A DNA stretch of 64,000 bases from Adiantum capillus-veneris (Eukaryota > Streptophyta > Polypodiopsida > Polypodiales > Pteridaceae): NCBI GenBank assembly GCA_014529385.2, contig CM043944.1:67297395-67361394 (forward strand). Direction: 5' to 3'. The notes under the pieces are model-generated. The model saw only the letters and a program-made list of their open reading frames with translations. It was not told where the DNA came from and searched no databases. The position numbers and the translations under genes are program-made. Position 1 is the first letter of the stretch. Every line of letters starts with the position of its first letter. Shown in pieces: positions 37,362-48,677 of the stretch.

Positions 37362-37512
37362 AAGGTGCCCGTTGGGTCAGCCGGCCAAAGTTTTGATGTG
37401 GTCACATTATTTTTCCGATGTTTAATACATCAAACCCTGTAAAATCCTAATGCCAATCGTCTATGTCAAGTCTAAGTCAAAGATGTAATTTTTCCAATGA
37501 TGTATGTAAAGG
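37362..37512 (+). repeat. G1 5' LTR, partial
   Basis: About 150 bp almost identical to 53884-54035 (GCCCGTTGGGT, GGCCAAAGTTTTGATGTGG, ...GTATGTAAAGGT). After AAAGGT the 5' copy jumps straight to a CGCG palindrome, so the rest of the LTR is deleted. Confidence 0.8.
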
Positions 37513-38291
37513 TGTACGATCGCGATCGGTGTACCCCAGTGACATTTTGAGTTGAGACTTGGTAAGTAGGTAGCTGACATCTAGTGCAACATATTTTTCA
37601 AAAGGAGCAAGGTCAAAAAAGCAAAAGAAAGTGGGCAAAAGTCCCAGTTACACAATCAGGCAAATAACCGCAAAACCACCTGGGATTTGGGTTTTCATTG
37701 TTCAAAACATCTCCAAATTCAAAAATACAAAGACACTTGGTATCAAGACATCAAGGGCTAGCTACTGTGCAAAAATATTCCAAATCTGTGACATGGGGTC
37801 AACGATCGCGATCGGTGTACCTCTACATAGTGAGGGTATTTGACTTCATAAGTTTGTACATCTACTTGAGTACATCCCAAATCTCAAGTTTGAATGAAAA
37901 ATACCCTCTGGAAGCCAAGATACAAGCACAAAATCTCTTTGTGTCCTGATCCTGAAACTGTTTTGAGTGATGTTTCAAGTGTAGTTTACCAAAACTGCTC
38001 TAACTTTTGACACACAACTCCAAACTGAATCTCCTATAGCTAATAAGAAAGCTTGTGAGATAAGGAAGCTACCCAAAATTTTCTAGGATTCCCATTTTCC
38101 CATTTAGAGTGAAAATTTCTAGGATTCCCATTTACAAACTTTTAGGGTACCCAAAACCAGTATCCAAAGGTCAGTGGGGCACCAAAGCCTGACTTTTTAG
38201 AGACTTGACCAGGGGCAAAAAGGGATTGTGTGCACTAAGCCAAGGTGTTCTTATCAAGGACCATCTTGAGAGTATTGAGTGAGGCTTAAAC
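37513..38291 (+). repeat. G1 leader with two CGCG palindromes
   Basis: CGATCGCGATCG followed by GTGTACC occurs at 37517-37528 and 37803-37814, 286 bp apart. A third, imperfect copy lies in the 3' LTR at 54434. Otherwise non-coding. A tandem GATTCCCATTT repeat is seen near 38.1 kb. Confidence 0.85.
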
Positions 38292-38883
38292 ATGAAAACT
38301 CATCCATCATTAGGGTCTCCCACTCAACTTAGAGCTATGCCACCTACACAAACAACCAGAAATACTGCAACACTTATAACAAGACGGTTGAGACAAGATC
38401 ATGAGGCTTATCAATCATATCAAGCCAAACCTCAAGGCATGGCTCATGGATATTTGTCAAGTGATCATGTAGCTCACTAGAAGCCAACCCAATCAACTAA
38501 AATGCAGGAGTTTGGAAGAGCAAAAGTGGAAATTGCTGGAGACGTAGAGGAGAAGCATCCTCTAAGTCAACAAACCCAACGTGAGGTTCATCAAAACCAA
38601 TGAAGCCACGAGAGTTATAACGGATTACACTTATGATGGCCTTTATAGGTTACCTATTGGGGATCAAAACAACTTGTATAGATGTTTAAATTCCATCATT
38701 GAAGAGTTGACAGACTACAAGAACCTCTATGCCTTCACATACACAGATGACCAGGGAGTGCAAGTTCTAATGGTAGATAAGTATGGACGAGAGTACAAAC
38801 TTATCAGCCCAATTGAGCTAGAAAGATATACATACATGGGTACTCCAATCTCTGCTTACGCTTACTACTTCAATCGAGTGTAA
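38292..38883 (+). pseudogene. G1 N-terminal module before gag
   Basis: Two frames (38292-38480 and 38581-38883). The second, 100 residues, has a counterpart in G2 at 44177-44497: YTYDGLYRL, KNLYAFTYT, VDKYGREY and LERYTYMG align with NTYVELYKM, KNLYSFTYT, MDKYGKKY and LEQYTCFG. Conservation between two families suggests a real domain at the start of the gag polyprotein. I do not recognise it. Confidence 0.6.
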
Positions 38884-38909
38884 GCATACTAGGGTTTTTT
38901 TAGACCGAT

Positions 38910-40469
38910 TTGCAAGAAGCTAACATTGAAACTATGGAATCAAATGGACCTCAAACATCCAAAATAGCTATTCACGGGAGTGTAGCTCCTACCTCATTGA
39001 GTGTAACCAAGAGACCACAAATTAGACTTAAAAATCCATCAACATTTCCAAAACATGTCTCAAAGGGAATTCCACTAGGATTTGCTCCAAGACGAGAAGA
39101 AGAAACGAGGGATGTCATTGTGAGAGACCCAAACACGCTAAGATACATGGTTGAACCAGAAGCAATGAGACCATATCAATTGGCCAAATGTGTCAAGAAC
39201 AAGTATGATGGATTAAGGGATCCATACATACATGCATCCTTGTTCAAACAAGTGTTAAGAGACGAACAAGTATTTTATTTTCATACACAGTATGAGGGAT
39301 TTGGCTTAACCTTGGAAGGGATAGCATTGAGTTGGTTCCAACCGTTGGACAAAAATGCCTTCTTAAACGTTGAACAACTGTTGCAAGAATTTGTTGTGGA
39401 GTTCTCAAGGGGAATCAAGCATAACACAGTGTCCCAAATCTATGCATTCAAGCAAAAAGAAGATGAGAGAGTGAAGGAAGCATCGCTACGCTTCAAACAA
39501 TATATAGAGAGATTTCCGGAACGCGAGTTACCACAAGATGAAAGATTATCAATTCTTTTCATAGAGGGTTTGAAAAATGAAACTCTTAAGAAAGATTTGC
39601 ACTTAAAAGGATGTACTTTCTTTGAACAAGTCATGAGAGAAGCGTTATACCTAGTTGACAATTGTAAAGCCTATGGCGAGGAAATTGTTGATACAAAGAT
39701 CACTATGGATAATGCTCCTTTAGCATCTAGTGAACTAACGAGGAGAAAGATCAACAACCCAAACAAGGGGAAACAACTAGTGTGTCAGTGAGGACTGGGA
39801 GAAAATCTTGGAAAGCCAAAAGAGACAGAATTAAAGCAAAAACAATTACAAATCAAACTGCACTACAAACAGAATTACAAGAGACAAAGGAGAAGTTAAA
39901 ACAAGAACGGAAAAACAAAACGGTGGTGAGCGATAAGAAACCAAGGAAGGCGTCTTCCGGAGGATCTGTGTTGGTAGACAAAGTCCTAGAGCCATTAGAT
40001 GCTGCACTGGAAGCATTTGAGGCTAGATTGAAACCCAACCAAATTCTAGAGAAACGAGGGATGAAATATTTTCATGCTGAGGTAGAGATAGAGAGGTTGA
40101 GAATGTGTAAGGAATTGGTAAAAACTGCACAGGATGATGGAGCCTAAAGCACCAATTCCACCTCCAAAAACAAAACCACAAAGTGTTGGATTTGAAATGC
40201 CTAAGGCAAAGGTTGTTGAAACATTAACTCAAAGAAACATTGAGCTAGAATCACAAAAGGATGTGAAAGCAAAGACTGCAACACAAGAAACCAAAAACCT
40301 AGAAATTCAACTAGATGATCAAGTAGTGGCCAACACCACTAATGATGCAAGGTCAAGATCACAATTTATGGCACCTATCCCAGAGATAGATGAGCCATGG
40401 CTAAAGAATTGTGGGAAGCAATTAGAAGTGAAAAAGATGGAAGTGCGAATTTCCAATCTGCACCCATAA
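38910..40469 (+). pseudogene. G1 gag
   Basis: Capsid region of Retrotrans_gag type, 293 codons intact: LAKCVKNKYDGLRDPYIHAS, LTLEGIALSWFQPLDKNAF, EFSRGIKHNTVSQIYAFKQK, KEASLRFKQYIERFPERELP and LFIEGLKNETLKKDL. A basic coiled-coil segment (39782-40147, LQTELQETKEKLKQERKNK) and a linker with repeated Lys/Thr/Glu (40134-40469) follow in other frames. No CCHC knuckle is seen. G2 carries the homologous gag on the other strand. Confidence 0.82.
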
Positions 40470-40855
40470 CTGAGGTCAATACAGGGCATGAAGTCTATTA
40501 GGGAGACATTCAATCTCTAAATGGAGATGCAGGGACGGAAATTTCAATTGAAAGAAAACCAGAGTCCTTGAAGACCTTACCCTCATACATAGGAGAACAT
40601 GAGGCAGACTCAGAGACTAGAGTGGTGCCATCTCAGAGGAAAGCCATATCCAAGATGATGAATACAAAGAGTATGCAAGAGTTGATTCAGCTCCAATACA
40701 GTGCACCATTACTCTATCTGAACTGCTTAAGATTAGACCACATGTATGGGATGAAGTAGGAAACAATTTGGGTAAGATGGGATTAAAGACTTCAAGATCT
40801 ACCCTCAAATGAACAATGAAACAAAACTCAACAAGAAAGTGCAAACACTAAACTT

Positions 40856-41536
40856 GTGCCAATAAACAAGGTGGGGAAATATTGCGAAGGAGAAGAAGGA
40901 AACACCACCTTACCTGTGGAATACAAAGGAGTGAAAACATTGGCTATACTTGATAGTGGGGCTGGAGTAGCCATAGCCACAAAAGACATTTGGGAAAAAT
41001 GGGGTAGACCAGTGCTTAGGAAAACTAGAATGAAGCTGCAACTTGCAGATGGATACACGGAAAAACCTCTGGGTATCCTAGAGCAAATTATTGTGACTTG
41101 TTGCAGAATTGAATATGAACATACATTTGCAATAGTAGATTTTGGAAAAGGGAACAATTTCGATATCATTTTAGGAAGACCTTTCATGTGTCAACTTAAG
41201 ATGGTTCAAGATTGGGGCTATGACTATATCTACTTGAGATATAAAAATATCACCACAAAAATAAGCATAAAAAACCATAGCTATAGAGATGTGAATAGAA
41301 CTCCTTTAGAAGAAATTGACTCTACTATAGTCAATGGGAAAGAGATACCTGCGTGGCTACAAACCAAACAAGAACTTTGGATGTGTGGTGCTTCGAAGTG
41401 TGAAAGCTCAGTGAAGGAGGATTGCATCCTAGAAAGATCAATAGACGATGAAGCTTACATACCGGAACCCTTTCCAGAGCAATTATTTGAGCCATGCCAT
41501 GATTCGGATTACAGATCAAGATTACAGCGAATATGA
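40856..41536 (+). pseudogene. G1 aspartic protease (first)
   Basis: Retropepsin with an intact active site, VKTLAILDSGAGVAIATKDI, then MKLQLADGYTEKPLGILEQI, YEHTFAIVDFGKGNNFDII and LGRPFMCQLKMVQDWGYDY. It would process the polyprotein. The domain itself is undamaged, but the frame ends at 41534 shortly before a foreign LTR and no RT follows. Homologous to G1b at 29.0-29.76 kb. Confidence 0.82.
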
Positions 41537-41739
41537 TTTATAGAGAGAAAGTACAGCCGACAATACTGCCAATGATTCTCAAGTACAAGTATAGCCAAGG
41601 CGCTAACCCAAAATGATAATAATTGCCAACCCAATTACAATGTAATGGGCCCTATTTATACACTTCGGGTTTATTGTAGTAATTACCATAGTAATTACTA
41701 AGTAATTCGCTGCCCATCTTCTAAGAAGACGTTCCCACA
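41537..41739. other. Junction, no gene
   Basis: About 200 bp of unassigned sequence between the G1 protease frame and the inserted LTR. Confidence 0.4.
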
Positions 41740-42542
41740 TAGTGAACTATGCAGCCGTACATGATGTTTCTGACTCCATATGGGTTTTTGCGCATCAAAA
41801 ATGGCATTTTTGGGTAAAAAATGAGCTGAAACCTGCCTAGTTTTGGTCCAAAGTGGAAAAATGGCCTAAAATGACACATAAGCTGAAAATTTCGTGGGTA
41901 AGAGAGATGGAGCTGTTTTTTACAAAAAAAACCTATAATTTTTCTATAATGTGCAATTGCTTGCATAGCTGCTCAATCTATGTGGGGGGCAGTCCCGCCT
42001 CTTTGTAATCTTGTATCTGAGCTTGTGAGGGAGTGGGTTAGGGTTTCCCCTTATCAAAATGGTGTGTGGGCTTCACTTTAGAAGTTCTTAAATCTTTGCA
42101 AATTCAAAAAATGGTCTCCATGAAGGTGGAAGCTCCAGTATTCCTTTCAACTGTTTGATGTTACGACTATGTAGTTGGGGGCAAGGCTACATGATGCCAT
42201 GAAAGAGGTTTAGGTTTTGATTGATATTTGTTCTTGTATGATAATTGAGGTTTCACGGCTGAAACTTTAGCATTTTTAAATGGTCTTTTTAAGTGAAATT
42301 GAATGTGATTTGGTGATCCTCTCATCATAATCTCAACTACGAAAACATGCAATTTCCAAGCATGATAGGAAAGAGGGTTTGTGAGTTTGTTGTCACAAAC
42401 GCTCTTAGACTTTCACTCACCCTTAGAAAGGGGGTTGGTGATTCTCCACAAACACTTTTCACAAAGTGTTTGTGACTCTCAACACAAACTCTCACAGCCA
42501 GAGGTTTTGCACCTTCCCAGCTAGATCGCACACATTCCAACA
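41740..42542 (+). repeat. G3-type LTR, 5' truncated
   Basis: Inverted copy of about 800 bp of 7267-8470, ending CACACATTCCAACA. Conserved blocks include GCACCTTCCCAGCTAGA and CTCACCCTTAGAAAG. It is not followed by a recognisable primer site. Confidence 0.65.
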
Positions 42543-42599
42543 AGGTTCTCCTTTGTGTGGATAACTCCTTGTCTAGTGGAGTCCGCATTGGTTGTCATG

Positions 42600-43910
42600 T
42601 TCTAGGAGGATATCCCGTAGGTTTGTAGTTCTGGGTTGCCATGAACATAAGCATATTTTCATCAATCAAGTAATTGTTTTTTTTTTGTTGCTCTATGTAT
42701 GATGGTTCTGGCATCTCCTCAGAAACCATCCATGGGATTTGTCTCTCAAAATCATAAGTAATTCCGTCAAACCCTCTCTCATAGGTATGGTCTAAATCTT
42801 CTTGGTATGAAACTACCTAGACCATACTCTGATTAGAAGGTGCTTCTATAGGTTGTGAAATCCTTACCATGGCCCTGCTTTCCTGGTGTAAAAGAGGTTG
42901 ATGCCCCAACACAGGTTAAGGTTTTTCTTGCCCTTGGATTACATTATTTTCCCTACTTGGTATCTTGGAGGGGGTGGTACTGTTGCCCTCCATGTGGCCC
43001 GTATTATCTTTCTCTAACATAGTTTCTATTATAGAAACATTCGTGGTATCATGGTTTTTCCATTTGTTTTTAGTAGCACACCACTTCAATACACATGGTA
43101 CGTTTACTTATGGCCTCTATTGAAGGTTGTACCATTCAGTTAAATGATCTCCTGCACAAGTGTCACATTTTTAGATGGGCTGTTGTCGTGTGTTTGGGTT
43201 CGTCATGTTTCTTTGGTTCATCCTTCTTATCATTTCCTCGATCATTTGATCAACATCCAGAAAAGTTGGGCTTTGCCAACTCAGTTTCATTGTGAACTCA
43301 TTAATGGTTGAAGAGGTGCTACTAACTCCTTGTTCTATGTCTTCTGTCACCTCTCCATATGCCTTGCAATTGTCTAACAGATACAACACCTCTTTCATGA
43401 CTTGCTCAAAAGTAACACATGCCTTGTGCAAGAATTTTTTGAGTGTGTCATTTCGCAATCCTTCTATGAAAAGGACTGACACTCTCTCATCTTGAGGTAG
43501 TTTTCTAGGAGGGCATCTCTCTATGTATTTATTAAATTGAAGGAAGGCTTCCTTCACCTTTTCCTTCTCCTTTTTTCTAAATGCATAGATCTGGGAGACA
43601 ATATTATGCTTAGTTCCTCTCTTTGAGAATTCCTCAGCGAACTCTCAAAGAAGTTTCTCGATACTTGGAAATTCCAGGCTATTTAAAGGTTGAAACCAGA
43701 AGGTTGAAACCAGGTCAAAGCAGTTCCTTCTAGAGTCAACCCAACGCCTTCATATTGCGTATGAAAATCAATTCCCTGTTTTGCCCTCAACACTTGTTTG
43801 AAGATCAAAACATGAGCATACGGATTGCTCAATCCACTATACTTTTTGGGTACACATTTTTCCACTTGAGATGGTTGCATGCGTCTAGACTCCGCAACCA
43901 TCCTCACCAC
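42600..43910 (-). pseudogene. G2 gag
   Basis: Minus-strand homologue of G1 gag, in pieces: VEKCVPKKYSGLSNPYAHVL, GLTLEGTALTWFQPS, then RCPPRKLPQDERVSVLFIEG and LRNDTLKKFLHKACVTFEQV, ending QMIEEMIRRMNQRNM. Sequence down to about 42.6 kb looks coding but is too damaged to follow. No protease or RT remains. It would be a capsid protein, and the orientation is opposite to G1. Confidence 0.75.
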
Positions 43911-44176
43911 CCCTAGTCCTCCTGATGTGATCTCTCTACGTTCATATTATCCTCTTGGTACTATAATTGGTATCTATCTGCCATATGCTCATCAAGTCGA
44001 TCTCATGTAATAGGCGAATGGATTCTAGTTGTGTAAGTCAAATCAGGTGCCACACTGCCCCTCTGCATATTCATAGAAGCCCTAGACCCCGTTGATCCCA
44101 TAGACCCTGTGTTCAAAAATCATTGATGTCCAAAAGAATCTTCCACTCTGGTTCTTACTGGACGTACATTCCCAGA

Positions 44177-44970
44177 TTATGGTCTCGTGTGAGTAGTCGT
44201 GGTTTTCACTTCTTCTGAATTTACATAGTATTGGTGGAATGGTCCCCCAAAACATGTATATTGCTCTAGCTTCTTACAATCCACAGGAGAGTATTTTTTG
44301 CCATACTTATCCATTATGACAACCTTAAGACTTCTCCCTTTTGTGTAAGTAAAAGAGTATAGGTTTTTGCGGTCAGTTTTCGCCTTTGATGCGGGGTTCA
44401 TCACATCTGTAATAGAGTGTTTGTTATCCATTTTATATAGCTCCACATAAGTGTTGTCTGTATTAAGCCACTTTGTCTCATTGGTGTGTCTAAGCACCGC
44501 TTTTACTTGTCCATTTTGGGTGCTTCATTTGCTAGCTCTTCATCTACCTTGTCCTTGGTGGCAATCATCCCCCATTTGTGCACAATAAAGGGGTTGTGAA
44601 CCACTAGGTACATCATTCCCTCTCTGTCAAGGTATCTATCTTAGTCATAATGCACATCTACAAGGTCCTTGAACTCTCTTGGTTTATTTTTCAATTTAAC
44701 ACAGTAGGGCTCCATTCCATGCTTATAGATTTTGGCCTTAAGCACATTTTCAAATTGAAACTTTAAATACAACAATTTTACATCAGATGCAGGTTGAGAC
44801 GGACCTTTCCCCATGGAAGTTGTTTCCTTAGGGTTTAACTTGCTAGACTCCTCAGTCATTAGGGTGTATGATCTTTCTGACACGATGTCAGAAAAGATTT
44901 CCTCTACAATGGCTTCTAAAGGATGCAGTGGTTTTTTATCCACGCTACCTTCAGTAGAGTGATTTCTCAC
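44177..44970 (-). pseudogene. G2 N-terminal module
   Basis: Two frames. 44497-44177 contains the domain shared with G1 (NTYVELYKM, KNLYSFTYTKGRSLKVVIMD, KKYSPVDCKKLEQYTCFG). 44970-44641 lies before it and includes VEEIFSDIVSERSYTLMTEE and EPYCVKLKNKPREFKDLVDV. The frames are separated by a stop and a frameshift. No known family recognised. Confidence 0.55.
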
Positions 44971-45342
44971 TTGGTCTATGATGCTCGGATTACTATTCTA
45001 GTACAATATTCTTGATCGCAAATACATGAAAAATTTATCTTGCAAAATACAAACTAGGTTACCTCATTAGCTATCCTGAATTCGCCGTTCTGATCTTACT
45101 TGTTGGGTAATATTCTCTAGCACTTGCAACCTGTCAAAAAATGCTTGATAGCTGTGAGTTTACAGCCGTTCCTGTTAGTTCTAGCTTTCACTCGACAAAA
45201 TTTAACTAGGTTTTTCAATACTTCACAACTTTATTCACAACATCAACAATTCAGGTCTAATTTGAATTTTTTTAAATCCACAGATTCCTGAAAACAGCCT
45301 CTCTCTCTCTGGTCAAATTTTGCTCTTATGCTGACTTAGAGG

Positions 45343-46460
45343 AACATGGATTGCGATCCATGTTGGGAGGCCAAACTGACTTTTCTTGATACCATCAGAT
45401 TCATCATGATTAGAAGGTCCTATGGTATCAATTGTTTTTGGAAATGGACCTCTAGATTGAAAATTAGGTCAATTTTCACTCTTTACAAGAGTACCTGGAA
45501 GTTTTGGGCTTTTGGTCTGGTTTTTTATATCCAAATTCAGTTTTGAAAAGACCACTAGACTCCTCGTGATGTCCTCTAGCTACGATGTAGGTTTTGTATC
45601 AAATTATGCCAGAAGAACATGGATCACGATCCATATACCTCAATGCCAGGATATACTAAAACTTGGCACACAGCTTGTCCTTGGTCAATTGATGCTAGCT
45701 ATATGGTTTTTGTGTGATTTGGAGTTTTTTAGGTTTTAAAAAAAGTCAAATTTAGGGTTTATTTCAATGTTTTACTCCGTCTTTTTTATGCCGTTTTGGC
45801 CCACCTTTTGACCTTCTTTTTTTATAAGAGTGGTTTAGGAGAAAGTACTTAAAATGTTATCACTAATCATAAAGGTAGATGATCATGATCCATGTTTGGA
45901 AGGATTTTGGCATGACCTTTGGTGAGTTTGTGACAGAGGGTGTGGTGATGCTCTTCCCCAAATCTTTTTGGATTTGACCCACTTTTTCTAGGTCAAAAGC
46001 AAGATTTTGTGTCTGCTTTGCATTTTTTTTCAAACTACTTTTTTCTTATTTTGATCAGGTGTTTTCACTTTTTTGATGTGGATACTTTTAAAAACGGTGT
46101 TCCCTTAGTTCTCAAGAGTGCACTAGTCAAATTTTCCTTACTAATATCTACTAGGTACATGGATCGCGATCCATGTTTGACAACATCTGTTCATGAGTTT
46201 TTGTCCTACTGATTCCCTACTTTTAGTTGAACCCAACTCTCACCCCTTTTTGCATTTGGACAAATAAAAGTTCAGTTTCCCCAAATTCTCTCACTTTTCA
46301 TAGCTTTTGCTCTACTTAATCCAATTTCTTGATTTGGATGTTCTTTTAGCACCCTATTTTTGGCCAAACCCAAGATTTTGATGTTTGAGAGTAAGTTATA
46401 AGTAGAGGAAACAACTTTTGTTCACTTGGCATGAAGGGTACATGGATCGCGATCCATGTT
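45343..46460 (-). repeat. G2 leader array: CGCG palindromes every 259-283 bp
   Basis: A palindrome built on ACATGGATCGCGATCCATGT occurs five times, as 22-mers starting at 45343, 45616, 45875, 46156 and 46439. Spacings are 273, 259, 281 and 283 bp. The last two copies are the most complete and the third is the most decayed. Sequence between copies is largely dissimilar. It lies between the G2 primer site and the gag start, the same position as the E1 array. Confidence 0.9.
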
Positions 46461-46970
46461 AGACAAGCAAACCGAAAGAAATCTGCACAGTCTGTCTCCT
46501 GCTTTTGCCAAGTTTTGTTGAGTTTAGTTCAACTGTGAAGCTCTGACCATCAATTTTACAACTTTTAGAGTTATGGTCTTCCGCACCAAAATAAGGTTTT
46601 GGACAGCTTTTACCCTAACCCTTTTTGCCCCCAATTGATGGTGGAATCTGTTACTTATCCTACTCCTACAATCTGAAATAGATGCACAATCATAAACAAA
46701 TTAAACAATACAGAAACGACAACGAAGTGTATGGTGAAATAGTCCTTTTCGAACATGGGAAAATCAAAGAACGAAATACTCTTTTGTACTTCACTCACAG
46801 CTTTCTTTGCTCATAAGGAGTAGCACCATTGGCTAGTCCTCGACTCCAGTCTCTACTAAGCACTAAACCTACGTATAGGTGCTTTACCGTCTACGTGTAA
46901 ACGAAAAGGGTGTCAAAATCTTTGGAAGGGATTTTTCGTACAATTGAGTCACTCACCACCTAAGGATCGA

Positions 46971-46991
46971 CTTCCCCAACAACGACGCCAA
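46971..46991 (-). other. G2 primer-binding site
   Basis: The minus strand reads TTGGCGTCGTTGTTGGGGAA next to the LTR end. This is close to the common plant gypsy form TTGGCGCCGTTGCCGGGGAA. Confidence 0.8.
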
Positions 46992-47483
46992 TGTTAACGG
47001 GTCGCCGCGACGGACGTCTACAACATAATTTTTGTTACTAACATAATGTCAATATGCAAGGATGGGGCACCGAGACTTAATGAGAGTGTCAATTTCGCCA
47101 AAGTGAACTTAGAGGACTATTCATACTACTACAAAAGCAAATAAACCAATTCCTAGTCAAAAATTCAGTCTACATCCAATCTCGCCGCTCTAGGTCATCA
47201 CGCCTTTGCATCATCCAAACGAATTTGAAATGCAACGAAAATTCAGGAGAGGTCACTATGAAAATCTCCAAGTGTTTATTGCATTGTTTTATTGCGTTTT
47301 GTAGAGAGAAGGTTCAAACTCAGGTAGAGAAAGAAGACAGAGGAGGACGGGGTTTTTTTTTGTGTTTAAAATATTGCCACAACAGTCTGCGCATTTATTA
47401 CCGTGGTTATTACCACCGTTAGTACTGCATTCATTTACGACTACAAAATTTAGCGCCTAGGCTTTCACATTCTGGCTTAAACA
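46992..47483 (-). repeat. G2 5' LTR (492 bp)
   Basis: On the minus strand it starts TGTTTAAGCCAGAATG and ends CGACCCGTTAACA before the primer site. GACGTCCGTCGC (47007-47018) lies 15 bases from the end, as in E1 and G1. Confidence 0.75.

Positions 47484-47484
<1 letters not shown>

Positions 47485-47524
<40 letters not shown>
47485..47524. repeat. (C)40 homopolymer beside the G2 LTR tip
   Basis: Forty cytosines, one base outside the LTR start. On the element strand this is a G run exactly where a polypurine tract would sit, yet this is a 5' LTR. It may be an expanded polypurine tract of a lost tandem copy, or an assembly-sensitive homopolymer. Confidence 0.9.
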
Positions 47525-47598
47525 TTGGTCAAATTTTGGTGTTTCCCTCTTCTCAATAAAAATTAAGGAATATTGTATAAAATTTTCAAATTTAAAAA

Positions 47599-47601
<3 letters not shown>

Positions 47602-47673
<72 letters not shown>
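47602..47673. repeat. (AG)n microsatellite
   Basis: About 36 AG units between the G2 LTR and the CACTA remnant. Confidence 0.95.
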
Positions 47674-47676
<3 letters not shown>

Positions 47677-47822
47677 AATAAAATTACACTTGGTTACAAC
47701 TAAAATAATCACTGTCAATTGTTTAACATAATTGAGAATGTTCCCAAATCTAGAGAGAGGAAGAGGGGGGAGAGAAAGATGAATGGATTACACAACCAAA
47801 AAAATGCATAACTGCAACATGT

Positions 47823-48098
47823 TTATGAATCATCTTCCAAAAGATCTCTACAAGAGGCATCATCCAAGTCTAAACCCATGGCTCCTAAATCAATAAAGAG
47901 AGAAACAGAATTGTTGTTTGTGGATGCATTGGCTTCATCATCTTCGAGTTCATCATCCTCCATCTCATCATCTTCATCATCATGAAAATCATCCTCGCTA
48001 AGACTTGTTGCCTCCAGACTTGATTCATCGACCTCCCTCTCCTCTGTTTCCACCTCATCCAAAGTCAGAGGTGGAAGAGGGTCGAAGTTGGTCTCCAC
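47823..48098 (-). pseudogene. CACTA transposase acidic C-terminus
   Basis: A 91-codon frame, very acidic (LSEDDFHDDEDDEMEDDELE), downstream of the DUF4216 part and ending at a stop at 47823. CACTA TPase genes often end in an acidic tail. The link rests on order and strand, since no motif is diagnostic. Confidence 0.55.
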
Positions 48099-48277
48099 TT
48101 CATTAGTGGAAAAAATGGTTCTTCCCCGAGGTATTATGAGAATTACGAACCAAAGTTTTGGTTGGTGGATTGTTGGGATATAGATGACCTATAAAAGAGA
48201 AGCTCAAAGTGAGTAACATTGGTATAATTAATGCAACAAGAAAATAAGAATAAAAAAGGTATATGTCACTCACCTGC

Positions 48278-48550
48278 TCACAATTGTGCGGGTAAATCTA
48301 AATTGTCATACCTCCCTATGTGATACACACTAGAGTCCACCATGTAGAGGCCATTCTCATGTCGTCTAGACATATTTGCAAAACACTTGCACTTGAAGAT
48401 GAAGGTATGAAAGGTTCTAAAATTAACCTTTAGTATCCTTTCAATAGTTCCGTAGTACCTGGCTTCATCACCATTTATGTCAAAGTTGCCCATGATGGTT
48501 CTATGCTTGTCAATGTGGCGCGTACGAAAGTGACGACCCTTTGACCACAT
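48278..48550 (-). pseudogene. CACTA transposase DUF4216 domain
   Basis: ARYYGTIERILKVNFRTFHT, IFKCKCFANM and GLYMVDSSVYHIGRYDNLDL match the plant DUF4216 pattern found in En/Spm-type transposases after DUF4218. It is preceded by MWSKGRHFRTRHIDKHRTIM. It is probably one exon, since AT-rich gaps with splice-like borders separate it from its neighbours. Confidence 0.78.
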
Positions 48551-48677
48551 AGAGTTAAAGGAAAGGCACTACAAAATAGAAAAATATCTTTTATCAAATA
48601 CATATTAAAGATAATTTCAAGAAAAAATTTTACAATGTGGTTTAGGTATATGAGTACTCTACCTTTGGTACGCAGCC

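Noticed and set aside
37362-37530. Spliced retrocopy explaining the jump after AAAGGT in the G1 5' LTR
   Set aside because: The jump begins upstream of the TATA box, in DNA that would not be transcribed, so a deletion is the simpler explanation.
48560-48580. CACTA terminal repeat (CACTACAAAAT)
   Set aside because: It lies between two transposase exons, so it is not a terminus. No matching inverted copy was seen at 50.75 kb.
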